From assembly GCA_026995935.1 (NCBI GenBank), contig JALWNK010000045.1, positions 1 to 64,000 on the forward strand: a stretch of DNA of 64,000 nt. Reading direction: 5' to 3'. The notes under the pieces are model-generated. The model searched no databases and had not been told where the DNA came from. It was given only the letters and a program-made list of their open reading frames with translations. This document shows, in pieces, positions 10,416 through 18,135 of the stretch. Every line of letters begins with the position of its first letter. Positions within the stretch are counted from its first letter, which is position 1. The position numbers and the translations under genes were made by a program. This DNA is from Deltaproteobacteria bacterium (GTDB lineage Bacteria; Desulfobacterota; Dissulfuribacteria; Dissulfuribacterales; QOAL01).

Positions 10416-11993
10416 ATGATTACCCTTTTGGATTACGGCGCAGGCAACGTAAGAAGCGTGGTGAATGCCCTTGAGGGCCTTGGGGCCTCGGTAAGGCTTG
10501 TAGAGCGCGGCGAAGACATCCTCTCTGCGGAAAGGCTTGTCTTTCCCGGGGTTGGAAACTTTAAGAGCATGATAAACATCCTTGACGGAAAGGGGTTAAC
10601 AGGCCCCCTAAAGGAGTACATCAGGCAGGGGCGGCCATTTTTTGGCATCTGCCTTGGCCTTCAGGCCCTTTTTGAAGAAAGCGAAGAGGCCCCAGGGGTC
10701 AGGGGCCTTGGAATCTTTAAGGGCAGGGTAAAGAGGTTTAAGGGGGACCTTGCTGTTCCACACATAGGCTGGAACGGCATCATTTCAAAAAAGCCCTCCA
10801 CCATTTTTCATGGAATAAGTGGGGATGAAAAGTTCTACTTTGTCCACTCCTACTATGTGGCTCCGGAAGATGCTGAAATAGTCCTTACAGAGACGGATTA
10901 CGGCGTGCGCTTTACAAGCAGCATCCAGCACGGCCGCTGCATTGCTACGCAGTTTCACCCTGAAAAAAGTGGCGTAAAAGGACTTGGAATACTTGAAAAT
11001 TTTCTTAAAGACTCATCCACTGAGGCTGTGCCGGAAATACGCCAGGATTCCACACGCCTTGCAAAGAGGATAATTGCATGTCTAGATGTCCGATCAAACG
11101 ACCAGGGAGACCTTGTTGTCACAAAGGGGGATCAGTATGACGTAAGGGAAAAGGGCGAGGTGAGAAACCTTGGAAAGCCTGTGGAACTGGCTGCCAGGTA
11201 CTACCGTGAAGGCGCAGACGAGATAACCTTTCTTAACATCACCGCCTTCAGGGACTTCCCCCTAAAGGACATGCCAATGCTGGAGGTGCTTAAACGCACG
11301 TCCCAACAGGTCTTTGTTCCCCTCACCATAGGAGGAGGCATAAGGGATTACACGGACAGAAACGGCAGGTTCTACTCTGCCCTCCAGGTGGCTGCCGAGT
11401 ACTTCCGTTCCGGCGCAGACAAGGTCTCCATAGGAAGTGATGCGGTGCTCATTGTGGAAAAATATCTGGAGAGCGGAAAGGCCAGCGGAGAGAGCGCAAT
11501 AGAGCTCATATCCATGGTTTATGGCAACCAGGCGGTTGTCATCTCCATTGACCCAAGAAGGGTCTATTGCAGTTCCCCGGACGAGGTGAAACACCACGTC
11601 ATAGAGACGGAAATCCCCGGCCCAAACGGTGAGCACTACTGCTGGTACCAGTGTACCATTAAGGGAGGCAGGGAAGGCAGGGACGTTGATGCCATAACCC
11701 TTGCCAGGGTGTGCGAAGAGCTTGGGGCAGGAGAAATCCTACTTAACTGCATAGACCGGGACGGAACAAACAGCGGCTTTGATATTGAGCTTATTAAGAG
11801 CGTCAAGGATGCGGTGACCATACCGGTCATTGCCTCAAGCGGCGCTGGAAGCCCGGAGCACTTCCTTGAGGTATTTAAAAAGACAGGGGTTGAGGCTGCC
11901 CTTGCAGCCGGAATATTTCACAGGAACGAGGTCTCCATAAGGCAGGTGAAGGACTATCTCAGACAGCACAACGTGGAGATACGGCCGGTGTAG
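10416..11993 (+). CDS. hisHF: Fused imidazole glycerol phosphate synthase HisH-HisF
   Basis: The 525-residue protein joins the glutamine amidotransferase HisH to the cyclase HisF, which together turn PRFAR and glutamine into imidazole glycerol phosphate and AICAR in histidine synthesis. The HisH half begins ITLLDYGAGNVRS and has the nucleophile Cys in GICLGLQ (about residue 79) and the His/Glu pair in QFHPEKSG (about 178-185). HisF begins around 218 with RIIACLDV and keeps LTIGGGIRD, KVSIGSDAV and IPVIASSGAG. Most bacteria encode HisH and HisF separately. The fused order and the internal segments VVTKGDQYDVREKG and GPNGEHYCWYQCTIKGG correspond to the eukaryotic HIS7 layout. No other his gene is in the window. 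Confidence 0.95.
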   Translation: MITLLDYGAGNVRSVVNALEGLGASVRLVERGEDILSAERLVFPGVGNFKSMINILDGKGLTGPLKEYIRQGRPFFGICLGLQALFEESEEAPGVRGLGIFKGRVKRFKGDLAVPHIGWNGIISKKPSTIFHGISGDEKFYFVHSYYVAPEDAEIVLTETDYGVRFTSSIQHGRCIATQFHPEKSGVKGLGILENFLKDSSTEAVPEIRQDSTRLAKRIIACLDVRSNDQGDLVVTKGDQYDVREKGEVRNLGKPVELAARYYREGADEITFLNITAFRDFPLKDMPMLEVLKRTSQQVFVPLTIGGGIRDYTDRNGRFYSALQVAAEYFRSGADKVSIGSDAVLIVEKYLESGKASGESAIELISMVYGNQAVVISIDPRRVYCSSPDEVKHHVIETEIPGPNGEHYCWYQCTIKGGREGRDVDAITLARVCEELGAGEILLNCIDRDGTNSGFDIELIKSVKDAVTIPVIASSGAGSPEHFLEVFKKTGVEAALAAGIFHRNEVSIRQVKDYLRQHNVEIRPV

Positions 11994-12071
11994 GCTACCC
12001 TCGAGGTCTGATTTATTTCACCCTGGAATAAGATGTTCCGATTAAGAAGAAAAGGCAGGTAAAAAAAGAAA

Positions 12072-12626
12072 ATGAACGTGCTCATAACCATAGGGGTGAT
12101 AATAGCAGTCCTGGCCATCTGGGCGGTAATGATTTACAACCGCCTGGTTCGGCTCAGGAACCTTTGCAAAGAGGGCTGGAGCGGCATTGACGTTCAGCTA
12201 AAGAGAAGGGCCAACCTGATTCCAAACCTCCTTGAAACGGTCAAGGGCTACATGCGCCATGAAAAGGACGTGTTCAAACAGGTGACCGAGGCAAGGGCCA
12301 GAGCGCTATCGGCAAAGGGGCCTGCAGAGCGCGGCCAGGGGGAGTCCATGCTGACCGCAAGTCTCAGGACCCTCTTTGCAGTTGCTGAAAACTACCCAGA
12401 ACTTAAGGCCAACACCAACTTCATGGAGCTTCAGAACCAGCTTTCGCTCATTGAAGACGAGATACAAAAGGCAAGGCGCTACTACAACGCAACAGTAAGG
12501 GACTTTAACACTGCCATTGAGGTCTTTCCTAACACCATTGTGGCCTCCCTCTTTGGTTTCAGGCAGGAAGAATTCTTTGAAATAACAGATCCCGGGGACA
12601 GGAAGGTCCCAGAGGTAAAGTTTTAG
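12072..12626 (+). CDS. LemA family membrane protein
   Basis: The 184-residue protein has one N-terminal transmembrane helix (about 3-20) followed by a helical domain containing the family core: NRLVRLRN, EGWSGIDVQLKRRANLIPNL, and YYNATVRDFNT with FPNTIVASLFGF near the C-terminus. LemA proteins are membrane-anchored helical bundles whose biochemical role is unsettled. The gene is followed 13 bp later by a DUF2207 gene, a pairing seen in many bacteria, which suggests that the two act together at the envelope. Confidence 0.93.
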   Translation: MNVLITIGVIIAVLAIWAVMIYNRLVRLRNLCKEGWSGIDVQLKRRANLIPNLLETVKGYMRHEKDVFKQVTEARARALSAKGPAERGQGESMLTASLRTLFAVAENYPELKANTNFMELQNQLSLIEDEIQKARRYYNATVRDFNTAIEVFPNTIVASLFGFRQEEFFEITDPGDRKVPEVKF

Positions 12627-12639
12627 GTTTCATTTGCAA

Positions 12640-14568
12640 ATGATTAGGAAAGGGCAAAATCAGGCTGTGTCCATCAGGCTTCTGCTTAGTGCCCTTTTTT
12701 TGTTCGTCATTTTTCACCTTTTTCCCCAGAAGGCATCCGCCCTTGACAGAGAAGAGATCACGAACTTTGAAAGCCGCATCTGGATCCAGCCTTCTGGCGC
12801 AGTTGTGGTTACAGAGAGCATCACGGCAAACTGCCTTGGAAACAGGATAAAGCACGGCATATACCGGGATATCCCCATTGTGTACCGTAAAGGTCTTCTC
12901 CTGAGAATGCGCCCTAAGTTTCACGTGTTAAGTGTAGAGATAGACGGAAGCCGGGCTCAGTACCACACTAAGCGAAGGGGCGGAAGCATCCGCATTTACA
13001 TGGGCTCAAAAAGCAGCTACGTCTCAAAAGGTCTTCATACCTTCAAGCTTACCTATGAGATGGGGCGCATGGTGCGTTTCTTTTCAGATTTTGACGAGCT
13101 TTATTGGAACGTGACAGGGGATGAGTGGGCCTTTCCCATACTAAAGGCCACCTGCACAATAATACTGCCTGAGCCCTCACACTTTATCCGCTTTGCCACC
13201 TACACGGGAAGGCGCGGCTCAAGAGGCACAATGGCCAGGGTTGTGGACCAGACGGGAAAGAGTATCACCTTTGAGACCACAAGGCCGCTTCCGCCTGGAC
13301 ATGGCTTTACTGTAGCTGCTGCCTGGCCAAAGGGCATAGTAACAGAGCCGAGTTCCTTTGAAAAATTCCTGTATCTGCTAAAAGACAACTTCTCAATCCT
13401 TTCTGGGGTCGTACTGTTTCTGTGTACCATCCTTTACTATGCGTACTCATGGCTTCAGGTGGGAAAGGACCCTGAAATAGGAACAGTGATGCCTAGGTTT
13501 GATCCGCCTCTAAACATTGGCCCAGGGGCGGCCAGGTTCATAAGGCAGATGGGCTTTGATGACAAGATATTTGCAACAACCCTGGTGAGCCTTGCAACAA
13601 AGGGGCTGGTTGAACTCAGAAAGGACAAGAAGGGCTTTACTGCCATCAGGAAAGGGGATGAGGCAGAGGCACCACTTACAGCTGGTGAAGAGGAGCTTCT
13701 TACAAGCCTCTTCTATCCAAGCTCAACCGTCTCCCTGGACAATTCAAACTATAAGAAGATAAGCTCTGCCAAAAAAAAGCTAAAAAACAGCCTGAAACGA
13801 AACTACGAGAAGGTTTACTTCCTTACCAACCAGAAGTATCTGATCCCAGGGCTTGTCCTCTCGGTTTTGGCTATTGTTGCCCTTGCCCTTGGCGGGCGGG
13901 AAATCATCCCTGGAATCTTTATCTCAGTATGGCTTAGCGTCTGGACCTTCTTCTCCCTTTTTCTGCTCTGGAACGGGGTAAAGGGGCTAAAGGGTTTTTT
14001 TGCAGTGTCCCTAAGGCAGAAGGCAGCAGCCATTAGAAACCTCATTATTTCCCTCTTTTTCTCTGTTGGCCTTGGGGTAGGCGGCACCTTCTACGCCATG
14101 ATGATTGGCCCAATAAGCCTTGCCATCTTTTTTGCAATAATCCTTGTAAACATCATCTTTTACCAGCTCATGAAGGCCCCTACCATGAAGGGAGCATCCA
14201 TCCTTTCAGAACTCGAGGGCTTCAAAATGTTCCTTAAGACCGCCGAGGCCCCAAGGCTTGAGGCCTTGATCCCGCCAGGAAGGGCGCCAGAGCTTTTTGA
14301 AAAATACCTGCCCTGGGCCATGGCCCTTGATGTGGAAAACCAGTGGGCAGAAAATTTTCAAAGATACCTTGAAAAGATTGGCCAGGCATCAACCTACCGG
14401 CCAGCCTGGTATCATGGCAGCTATTACAACCTCTCCTCCATCTCAAGCGACGTGGGAACAGGGCTTGGTTCTGCCATCTCCATGGCGTCCTTTTCGAGTT
14501 CATCTGGCTCCGGAGGGGGAGGATTCTCCGGAGGAGGCGGCGGAGGCGGAGGTGGAGGCGGCTGGTAG
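12640..14568 (+). CDS. DUF2207 domain membrane protein with glycine-rich C-terminus
   Basis: This 642-residue protein has a signal peptide ending near KASALDREE, a DUF2207 extracytoplasmic domain opening with ITNFESRIWIQPSGAVVVTE and containing KHGIYRDIPI, and several transmembrane helices (one near 250-270 and two pairs around 405-510). It ends in a serine- and glycine-rich tail with an unbroken run of glycines before a final Trp, as is usual for the family. A TTG at 12634 is in frame, but the ATG at 12640 is preferred. It is paired with lemA. A 203-bp repeat starts 6 bp after its stop codon. Confidence 0.9.
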   Translation: MIRKGQNQAVSIRLLLSALFLFVIFHLFPQKASALDREEITNFESRIWIQPSGAVVVTESITANCLGNRIKHGIYRDIPIVYRKGLLLRMRPKFHVLSVEIDGSRAQYHTKRRGGSIRIYMGSKSSYVSKGLHTFKLTYEMGRMVRFFSDFDELYWNVTGDEWAFPILKATCTIILPEPSHFIRFATYTGRRGSRGTMARVVDQTGKSITFETTRPLPPGHGFTVAAAWPKGIVTEPSSFEKFLYLLKDNFSILSGVVLFLCTILYYAYSWLQVGKDPEIGTVMPRFDPPLNIGPGAARFIRQMGFDDKIFATTLVSLATKGLVELRKDKKGFTAIRKGDEAEAPLTAGEEELLTSLFYPSSTVSLDNSNYKKISSAKKKLKNSLKRNYEKVYFLTNQKYLIPGLVLSVLAIVALALGGREIIPGIFISVWLSVWTFFSLFLLWNGVKGLKGFFAVSLRQKAAAIRNLIISLFFSVGLGVGGTFYAMMIGPISLAIFFAIILVNIIFYQLMKAPTMKGASILSELEGFKMFLKTAEAPRLEALIPPGRAPELFEKYLPWAMALDVENQWAENFQRYLEKIGQASTYRPAWYHGSYYNLSSISSDVGTGLGSAISMASFSSSSGSGGGGFSGGGGGGGGGGGW

Positions 14569-14574
14569 CCTTTT

Positions 14575-14777
14575 TTGTTCTTTTCTTTTGCTCGCCCAAA
14601 AGAAAGAACCAAAGAAAAGGGCGCCCCGATGCCGCTTATCTCCTGCGCGCGAAAGTCTTGGATCCAGGCCGCCCAAAGGGGCCATCCATGGCCCAATGGG
14701 CGGTGGCGGAATCGTCCCGCCACCCCTTCGGGGCCTTTTAGGGTCCAATCCTTTCGTGCTCGGCGCGGCATAAGGGG
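14575..14777 (+). repeat. 203-bp structured repeat, copy A, directly downstream of the DUF2207 gene
   Basis: This block matches 17932-18134 on the opposite strand over the same length, with four mismatches counted by eye, all in its last third. It opens with a hairpin-forming segment (CTTTTG, CTCGCC, CAAAAG) and continues with further GC-rich inverted segments such as GTGGCGG..CCGCCAC. Read from the gene it follows, it has the same orientation in both copies. It begins 6 bp after the stop codon, so it may act as a terminator or 3'-end element. It has open frames on both strands, but these are a by-product of the repeat. Confidence 0.85.
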
Positions 14778-15284
14778 TTAAAAAACCTTCCTGCAAGGCA
14801 CAAACTCTTTCAAGTTTTTGAAAAAGTAAAACAAAGTAAAACATGGTTTTTAACCTATCGAAAAACCATTCAAGCATTCCCCTTTACAAGCACTGCTTGC
14901 TTATAGTCTATTCCGGTAACACATTTATTTTTGGAAATTTTGAGATATCACTTGGTTAGTATGTTACTCGCATCAGAAGCAAGAATTCAGGAAAAAAACA
15001 GCTTCAAGGCAGGGTAATCTTAAGTGACTAGACAAAATGTCCGACTTGAAGAGACTATTTTGGTCTCTATGAATTTACCTATGCATGGCGGGGTAGATGA
15101 GTCTGAAAATATGTATTGGTGTCAGTGGCTGTGATGGAGCTAATTTTAAATGGGATATCCATGGGTCGCTATAGAACGGTGGGTTTTTCCGGGTTCGGGC
15201 TTTATTGAGTTTCATCCCTGTATCAATATTTCTGTAATGTCGATACAGGGATGAACGCAGGGGTTTCTCTGAAGTATCGATTCT
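14778..15284. other. Intergenic region with one perfect stem-loop
   Basis: These 507 bp lie between repeat copy A and the 3' end of a secreted-protein gene. No coding frame was supported. The only clear structure is the 14-bp inverted repeat at 15211-15255, listed separately. Confidence 0.5.
15211..15255. repeat. Perfect 14-bp inverted repeat with 17-base loop
   Basis: TTCATCCCTGTATC at 15211-15224 is exactly complementary to GATACAGGGATGAA at 15242-15255. It lies 30 bp past the stop codon of the leftward secreted-protein gene, where a terminator would be expected. No T run follows on either strand, so a processing site, an operator-like site or an element end remains possible. Confidence 0.55.
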
Positions 15285-16229
15285 TTAGTCGTCCACCGGA
15301 TCTGTCAAAAGTATTACTTGGTTAGCTGTCTTTGACCATGAACACTCAAATGGATCATCTAAGTCTATATCCAAACTGATTACTCCATGGAACCTGTCAG
15401 TAAAACTCTTGTGCAGGGTACCAGCCTTAACCGCCCTAAAAGAGGTATCTTGGCAATTGGGACAGGGTCCGAAAAATATAAGCGTGGGCATATCATCATC
15501 TGAGAATATAGATGCAGTCTTGGAGTAACTAACTGCCCAGCGGGGTTCCCCCTTTTCATCATAAAAGTAGGATACTACAGCAACGTTATCGCCTTCTGTA
15601 TCTACTGAGTAACCGTAACCCGATTCTTCACTGTTATACCAAAGACCCGTTAGCTTGACATGGGTACCGGTATGATCAGTATCATGATCAGTGTCGTGAT
15701 CAGTATCATGATCTACATCGTGGTCCGTGTCGTGATCAGTATCGTGGTTTGTGTTGGAATCCACATCGTGATCGGTATCATGGTCAGTGTCGTGGTCTGT
15801 ATCTACATCATCCATATCATATTTTACAATGGATTCGTTCCCGCCTTGCCCGTTTAACATCCATTGGAATGTTCCAGAGGTACGGTTTAAAAAATTAACC
15901 GTAATTGTACCAACAACAGATGGTACCGCAGTACCGCCTTCCCAGTGATATTTGTTTAAGGGGGCTGACCATGTATGGTTACCAGAAAATGGAGCTACAG
16001 CCAGATACCAGACGGGCGTACCATCCTGCTCATATGTGTACCAGACTGCTGCCAGAGTTGAGTCATCCAACTCGAAGTCTATACCATGTCCAGGCTTGTT
16101 CTTGTTATACCAAAGGCCTGATTTTGGTTTGAATTCAAACTTTACATCATCGTCGGAAAAAGCCATTGGACACAGATTAATCCATACAAACATGGCTACC
16201 AGGATAAGTAACAGGTATTTTGTTTTCAT
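15285..16229 (-). CDS. Secreted protein with two GLWYN modules and a Asp-Thr-Asp-His tandem insert
   Basis: The 314-residue product starts with a signal peptide (about 1-25, ending MAFS). It carries two related beta-rich modules, each opening with GLWYN: one at about 38-137 (GLWYNKNKPGHG, then AAVWYTYEQDGTPVWYLA) and one from about 195 (GLWYNSEESGYG, then VVSYFYDEKGEPRWA). The linker between them, residues 140-188, is almost entirely a four-residue repeat of the DTDH type. The paralogous protein at 20096-22234 has the same two modules with only a short linker. I do not recognise a named function. Export and the dense acidic-histidine tract suggest a surface or periplasmic protein able to bind metal ions, but that is inference. 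The ribosome-binding site (AGGAGGAG region) is strong. Confidence 0.8.
   Translation of the reverse strand: MKTKYLLLILVAMFVWINLCPMAFSDDDVKFEFKPKSGLWYNKNKPGHGIDFELDDSTLAAVWYTYEQDGTPVWYLAVAPFSGNHTWSAPLNKYHWEGGTAVPSVVGTITVNFLNRTSGTFQWMLNGQGGNESIVKYDMDDVDTDHDTDHDTDHDVDSNTNHDTDHDTDHDVDHDTDHDTDHDTDHTGTHVKLTGLWYNSEESGYGYSVDTEGDNVAVVSYFYDEKGEPRWAVSYSKTASIFSDDDMPTLIFFGPCPNCQDTSFRAVKAGTLHKSFTDRFHGVISLDIDLDDPFECSWSKTANQVILLTDPVDD
15666..15812. repeat. 12-bp tandem repeat encoding DTDH units
   Basis: About twelve 12-base units, with variants of GATACTGATCAC on the minus strand, encode the DTDH/DVDH tract of the secreted protein. The synonymous changes between units show that it is not a fresh expansion, but such tracts can change length by slippage or recombination. 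Confidence 0.8.
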
Positions 16230-16780
16230 TTTTTCTCTCCTCCTTCAAATCAAAAATTACCCCAAAATTGACTACCGCCGACATTCAATGTTATCGAAGC
16301 ATAATCCATTCCATATCAATCCCATACAGTTTTTATTAATAATTTTAAGAGGTTTTCTTGTTTTTGTGTTGCCAAAACCTTTATGTCTTGTAAAAAAATG
16401 TAGGGTTTTTAGTACACTTCTATAAGACTGTGTCTTCAACCAGCGTGTTGAGATTAATAAGATGCATTGTGATATGAAAATCGCAGTTAGCGAGCAATGC
16501 GGCCTTTCGGCTCGCCATTGACCTTGCAGGCTACTGACTTTTTAGAACCATTAAATATGGTCAGATTGCCATTTAAATTCAGATGTTTTGTAATGGTCGC
16601 GATGAACTGAACCAAAATAATCTTTCAAGAGTGAGCCGAGTGAGGTGGTCCTCTTTATCTGAATACTCAAAAGGGAACAGGCAATGTTTTCCTCCCCTGG
16701 AGCTTGTGCCAGAACCCCCCGCATCAGGGCATTATCTTGTGGTAGTTCTGCGAGTTGCGAGCCTGTGAGTCTCGCTTGAC
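16230..16780. other. Intergenic region, no supported gene
   Basis: This stretch holds the promoter side of the leftward secreted-protein gene and no frame I can support. The motif TACTGACTTT near 16533 recurs near 16944, which hints at old repeats, but no element was recognised. A 77-codon leftward frame at 16551-16784 has no recognised family and poor initiation. Confidence 0.4.
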
Positions 16781-16870
16781 TCAAATAACCGCTTCCCGGA
16801 TTGTAACTGCTGCATCAGGTACAGGCTGATTTTCCATTTCCAACCCCTCAATGTGGAACTTGAGGGCATC
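16781..16870 (-). pseudogene. Possible C-terminal remnant of a HicB-like antitoxin
   Basis: A 30-codon leftward frame ending at a TGA contains ALKFHIEGLEMENQPVPDA. This resembles the ALxFHxEGLxxxGxPxPxP segment of HicB antitoxins. A stop codon lies just upstream in the same frame and no start or N-terminal half was found. If real, it is a broken fragment in a region that also holds a damaged HigB. The match is short, so confidence is low. Confidence 0.3.
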
Positions 16871-16885
16871 TATCGTTACAGCTCA

Positions 16886-16981
16886 GGTGCGGCAAATATG
16901 CGGGACAACCAATTTTCAACTACAACTGAGCCTTCTGCGGAGTACTGACTTTCAAAAACCGCCGCGCTATTTGCCGTCACC
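16886..16981. repeat. Imperfect long inverted repeat
   Basis: GGTGCGGCAAATATGCGG at 16886-16903 pairs imperfectly with CCGCGCTATTTGCCGTCACC at 16962-16981, separated by about 58 bases. It lies immediately 3' of the higA gene. It may be a small non-coding mobile sequence or a recombination site; nothing further can be said. Confidence 0.35.
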
Positions 16982-16993
16982 TGCAGCCGATGG

Positions 16994-17362
16994 TTATGCT
17001 ACTTTTTCTCTATCCCAGCTGATGGGCTTCAATTTAAGAATTTGTTTTGACTCGAGGCTATTCATGGCATTCCATAGATCCCAGTCTTGCTGTAAGCCTA
17101 ACCAAAAATCTGCGGACATACCTATTACTCGAGATAATCTCAATGCAGTATCGGGTGTAACACGACGCCGTCCTTTGATGATTTCGTTAAGACGTGGATA
17201 TGAAATACCCAACCGACGTGCAACTTCCGTCTGGGTAAGTTTAAGGGGCTTGATAAATTCCTCGAAAAGCATTTCACCAGGATGAGTTGGTGGACGCTTT
17301 TTAGGAAGCCTACTGCCAATGGCGTTATTTGTGGTAGTCAATGATTTCGACTTCATAGGCAT
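16994..17362 (-). CDS. higA: HigA-type antitoxin, XRE helix-turn-helix
   Basis: The 122-residue protein has the HigA signature: RPPTHPGEMLFEEFIKPLKL followed by a helix-turn-helix (TEVARRLGISYPRLNEIIKG) and the conserved tail TALRLSRVIGMSADFWLGLQ. HigA neutralises HigB and represses their shared promoter. Its start overlaps the end of the preceding higB frame by 38 bp, the usual toxin-first order of hig loci. The antitoxin frame looks complete, in contrast to the toxin. Confidence 0.9.
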   Translation of the reverse strand: MPMKSKSLTTTNNAIGSRLPKKRPPTHPGEMLFEEFIKPLKLTQTEVARRLGISYPRLNEIIKGRRRVTPDTALRLSRVIGMSADFWLGLQQDWDLWNAMNSLESKQILKLKPISWDREKVA

Positions 17363-17610
17363 AGCCTTTCTCCCAAATAAAGCAAATTCTGTATTGCTGG
17401 TTTATTCTGATGCTAAATTGATTTTCTCGGTCACCTTTTAAACGCTCAAGCCGGTTTCCTGGACGAAAATTGAGTTCTTTTAATTCTCGAACCCTGTTTA
17501 TTTGATCCATCTTTCGCCTGGCACCCGGGCAAAGTGCCTTTAGACAGCATTTTCTGGCAGCTTTTACCATCAAAAATATCCTCTGTACCAGCATCTTTGA
17601 ACGACTCTAT
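17325..17610 (-). pseudogene. higB: HigB toxin gene with frameshift and lost start
   Basis: The intact C-terminal part (from about 17567 down) matches HigB/RelE mRNA interferases: RKMDQINRV, PGNRLERLKGDRENQFSIRI, YRICFIWEKG and the closing EIIDYHK. The expected N-terminus, IESFKDAGTEDIFDGK, is present at 17563-17610 but in a different reading frame. It is preceded by ATA ATA where an ATG would be expected, and a TAG lies a few codons upstream. The frame therefore breaks near 17562-17566, where relatives have a GKNTKAARK-like stretch. An ATG at 17594 could still give an 89-residue product lacking the first beta strand. The most likely reading is an inactivated toxin beside an intact antitoxin. 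Confidence 0.75.
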
Positions 17611-17931
17611 TATATAACGACTACCATAATAAAAATGGATGAACTAATAGAGGACATCCTCTTATTACAGGGCATATCATGTTTTGATATGCCTCGTTTT
17701 CTAAGGTCGATTTTGGGTGCATTCCCTTTTTTTAAGAAAATCCATTTTATTACAACAAGTCATTGCAAGCCAAAACCACTATTATGAAATAATAAGTATG
17801 GTCGGAATCAATGGCCGCTTTCCGCTGGCGAAGGATTCTCATGAGATTGAGCTCCAAAATGTTTAGCTGATGGCCATTTCACGGGCTCTCAAATAGTTTG
17901 CTTTGTTCAACGTATTAAGGCGTCTTAAATC
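17611..17931. other. Intergenic region upstream of the hig locus
   Basis: About 320 bp of low-GC sequence contain a perfect 9-bp hairpin (17671-17693) and otherwise nothing recognised. The left part should hold the old hig promoter; the right part runs into repeat copy B. Confidence 0.45.
17671..17693. repeat. Hairpin GGCATATCA / TGATATGCC upstream of higB
   Basis: A perfect 9-bp stem (17671-17679 with 17685-17693) encloses a 5-base loop, followed on the plus strand by TCGTTTTC. It could be a weak terminator or an operator for HigA; the sequence alone does not decide. Confidence 0.4.
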
Positions 17932-18134
17932 CCCCTTATGCCGCGCCGAGCACGAAAGGCTTGGAGCCAAAAAGGCCCAGAAGGGGTGGCGGGACGATTC
18001 CGCCACCGCCCATTGGGCCATGGATGGCCCCTTTGGGCGGCCTGGATCCAAGACTTTCGCGCGCAGGAGATAAGCGGCATCGGGGCGCCCTTTTCTTTGG
18101 TTCTTTCTTTTGGGCGAGCAAAAGAAAAGAACAA
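17932..18134 (-). repeat. 203-bp structured repeat, copy B, directly downstream of the PLC/NlpC-like gene
   Basis: This is the mirror copy of 14575-14777, with four mismatches seen. On the minus strand it begins 1 bp after the TAA stop of the gene at 18136-20094. It therefore stands in the same relation to its gene as copy A does to the DUF2207 gene. Confidence 0.85.
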
Positions 18135-18135
18135 C

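Noticed and set aside
14297-14773. Open frame overlapping the DUF2207 gene end and repeat A
   Set aside because: It is in another frame of a real gene and of the repeat. The same frames occur in copy B at 17936-18341 only because the DNA is duplicated.
15666-15812. CRISPR-like array
   Set aside because: Units of 12 bp with no spacers, inside a coding frame; it is a protein repeat.
15660-15857. Hydrophobic Ile/Val-rich frame on the plus strand
   Set aside because: It is the complement of the DTDH tandem repeat; the hydrophobic look comes from reading the repeat in another frame.
16440-17640. Integron attC site near the hig locus
   Set aside because: Toxin-antitoxin genes are common in integron cassettes, but no GTTRRRY/RYYYAAC pair bounding a hairpin was found.
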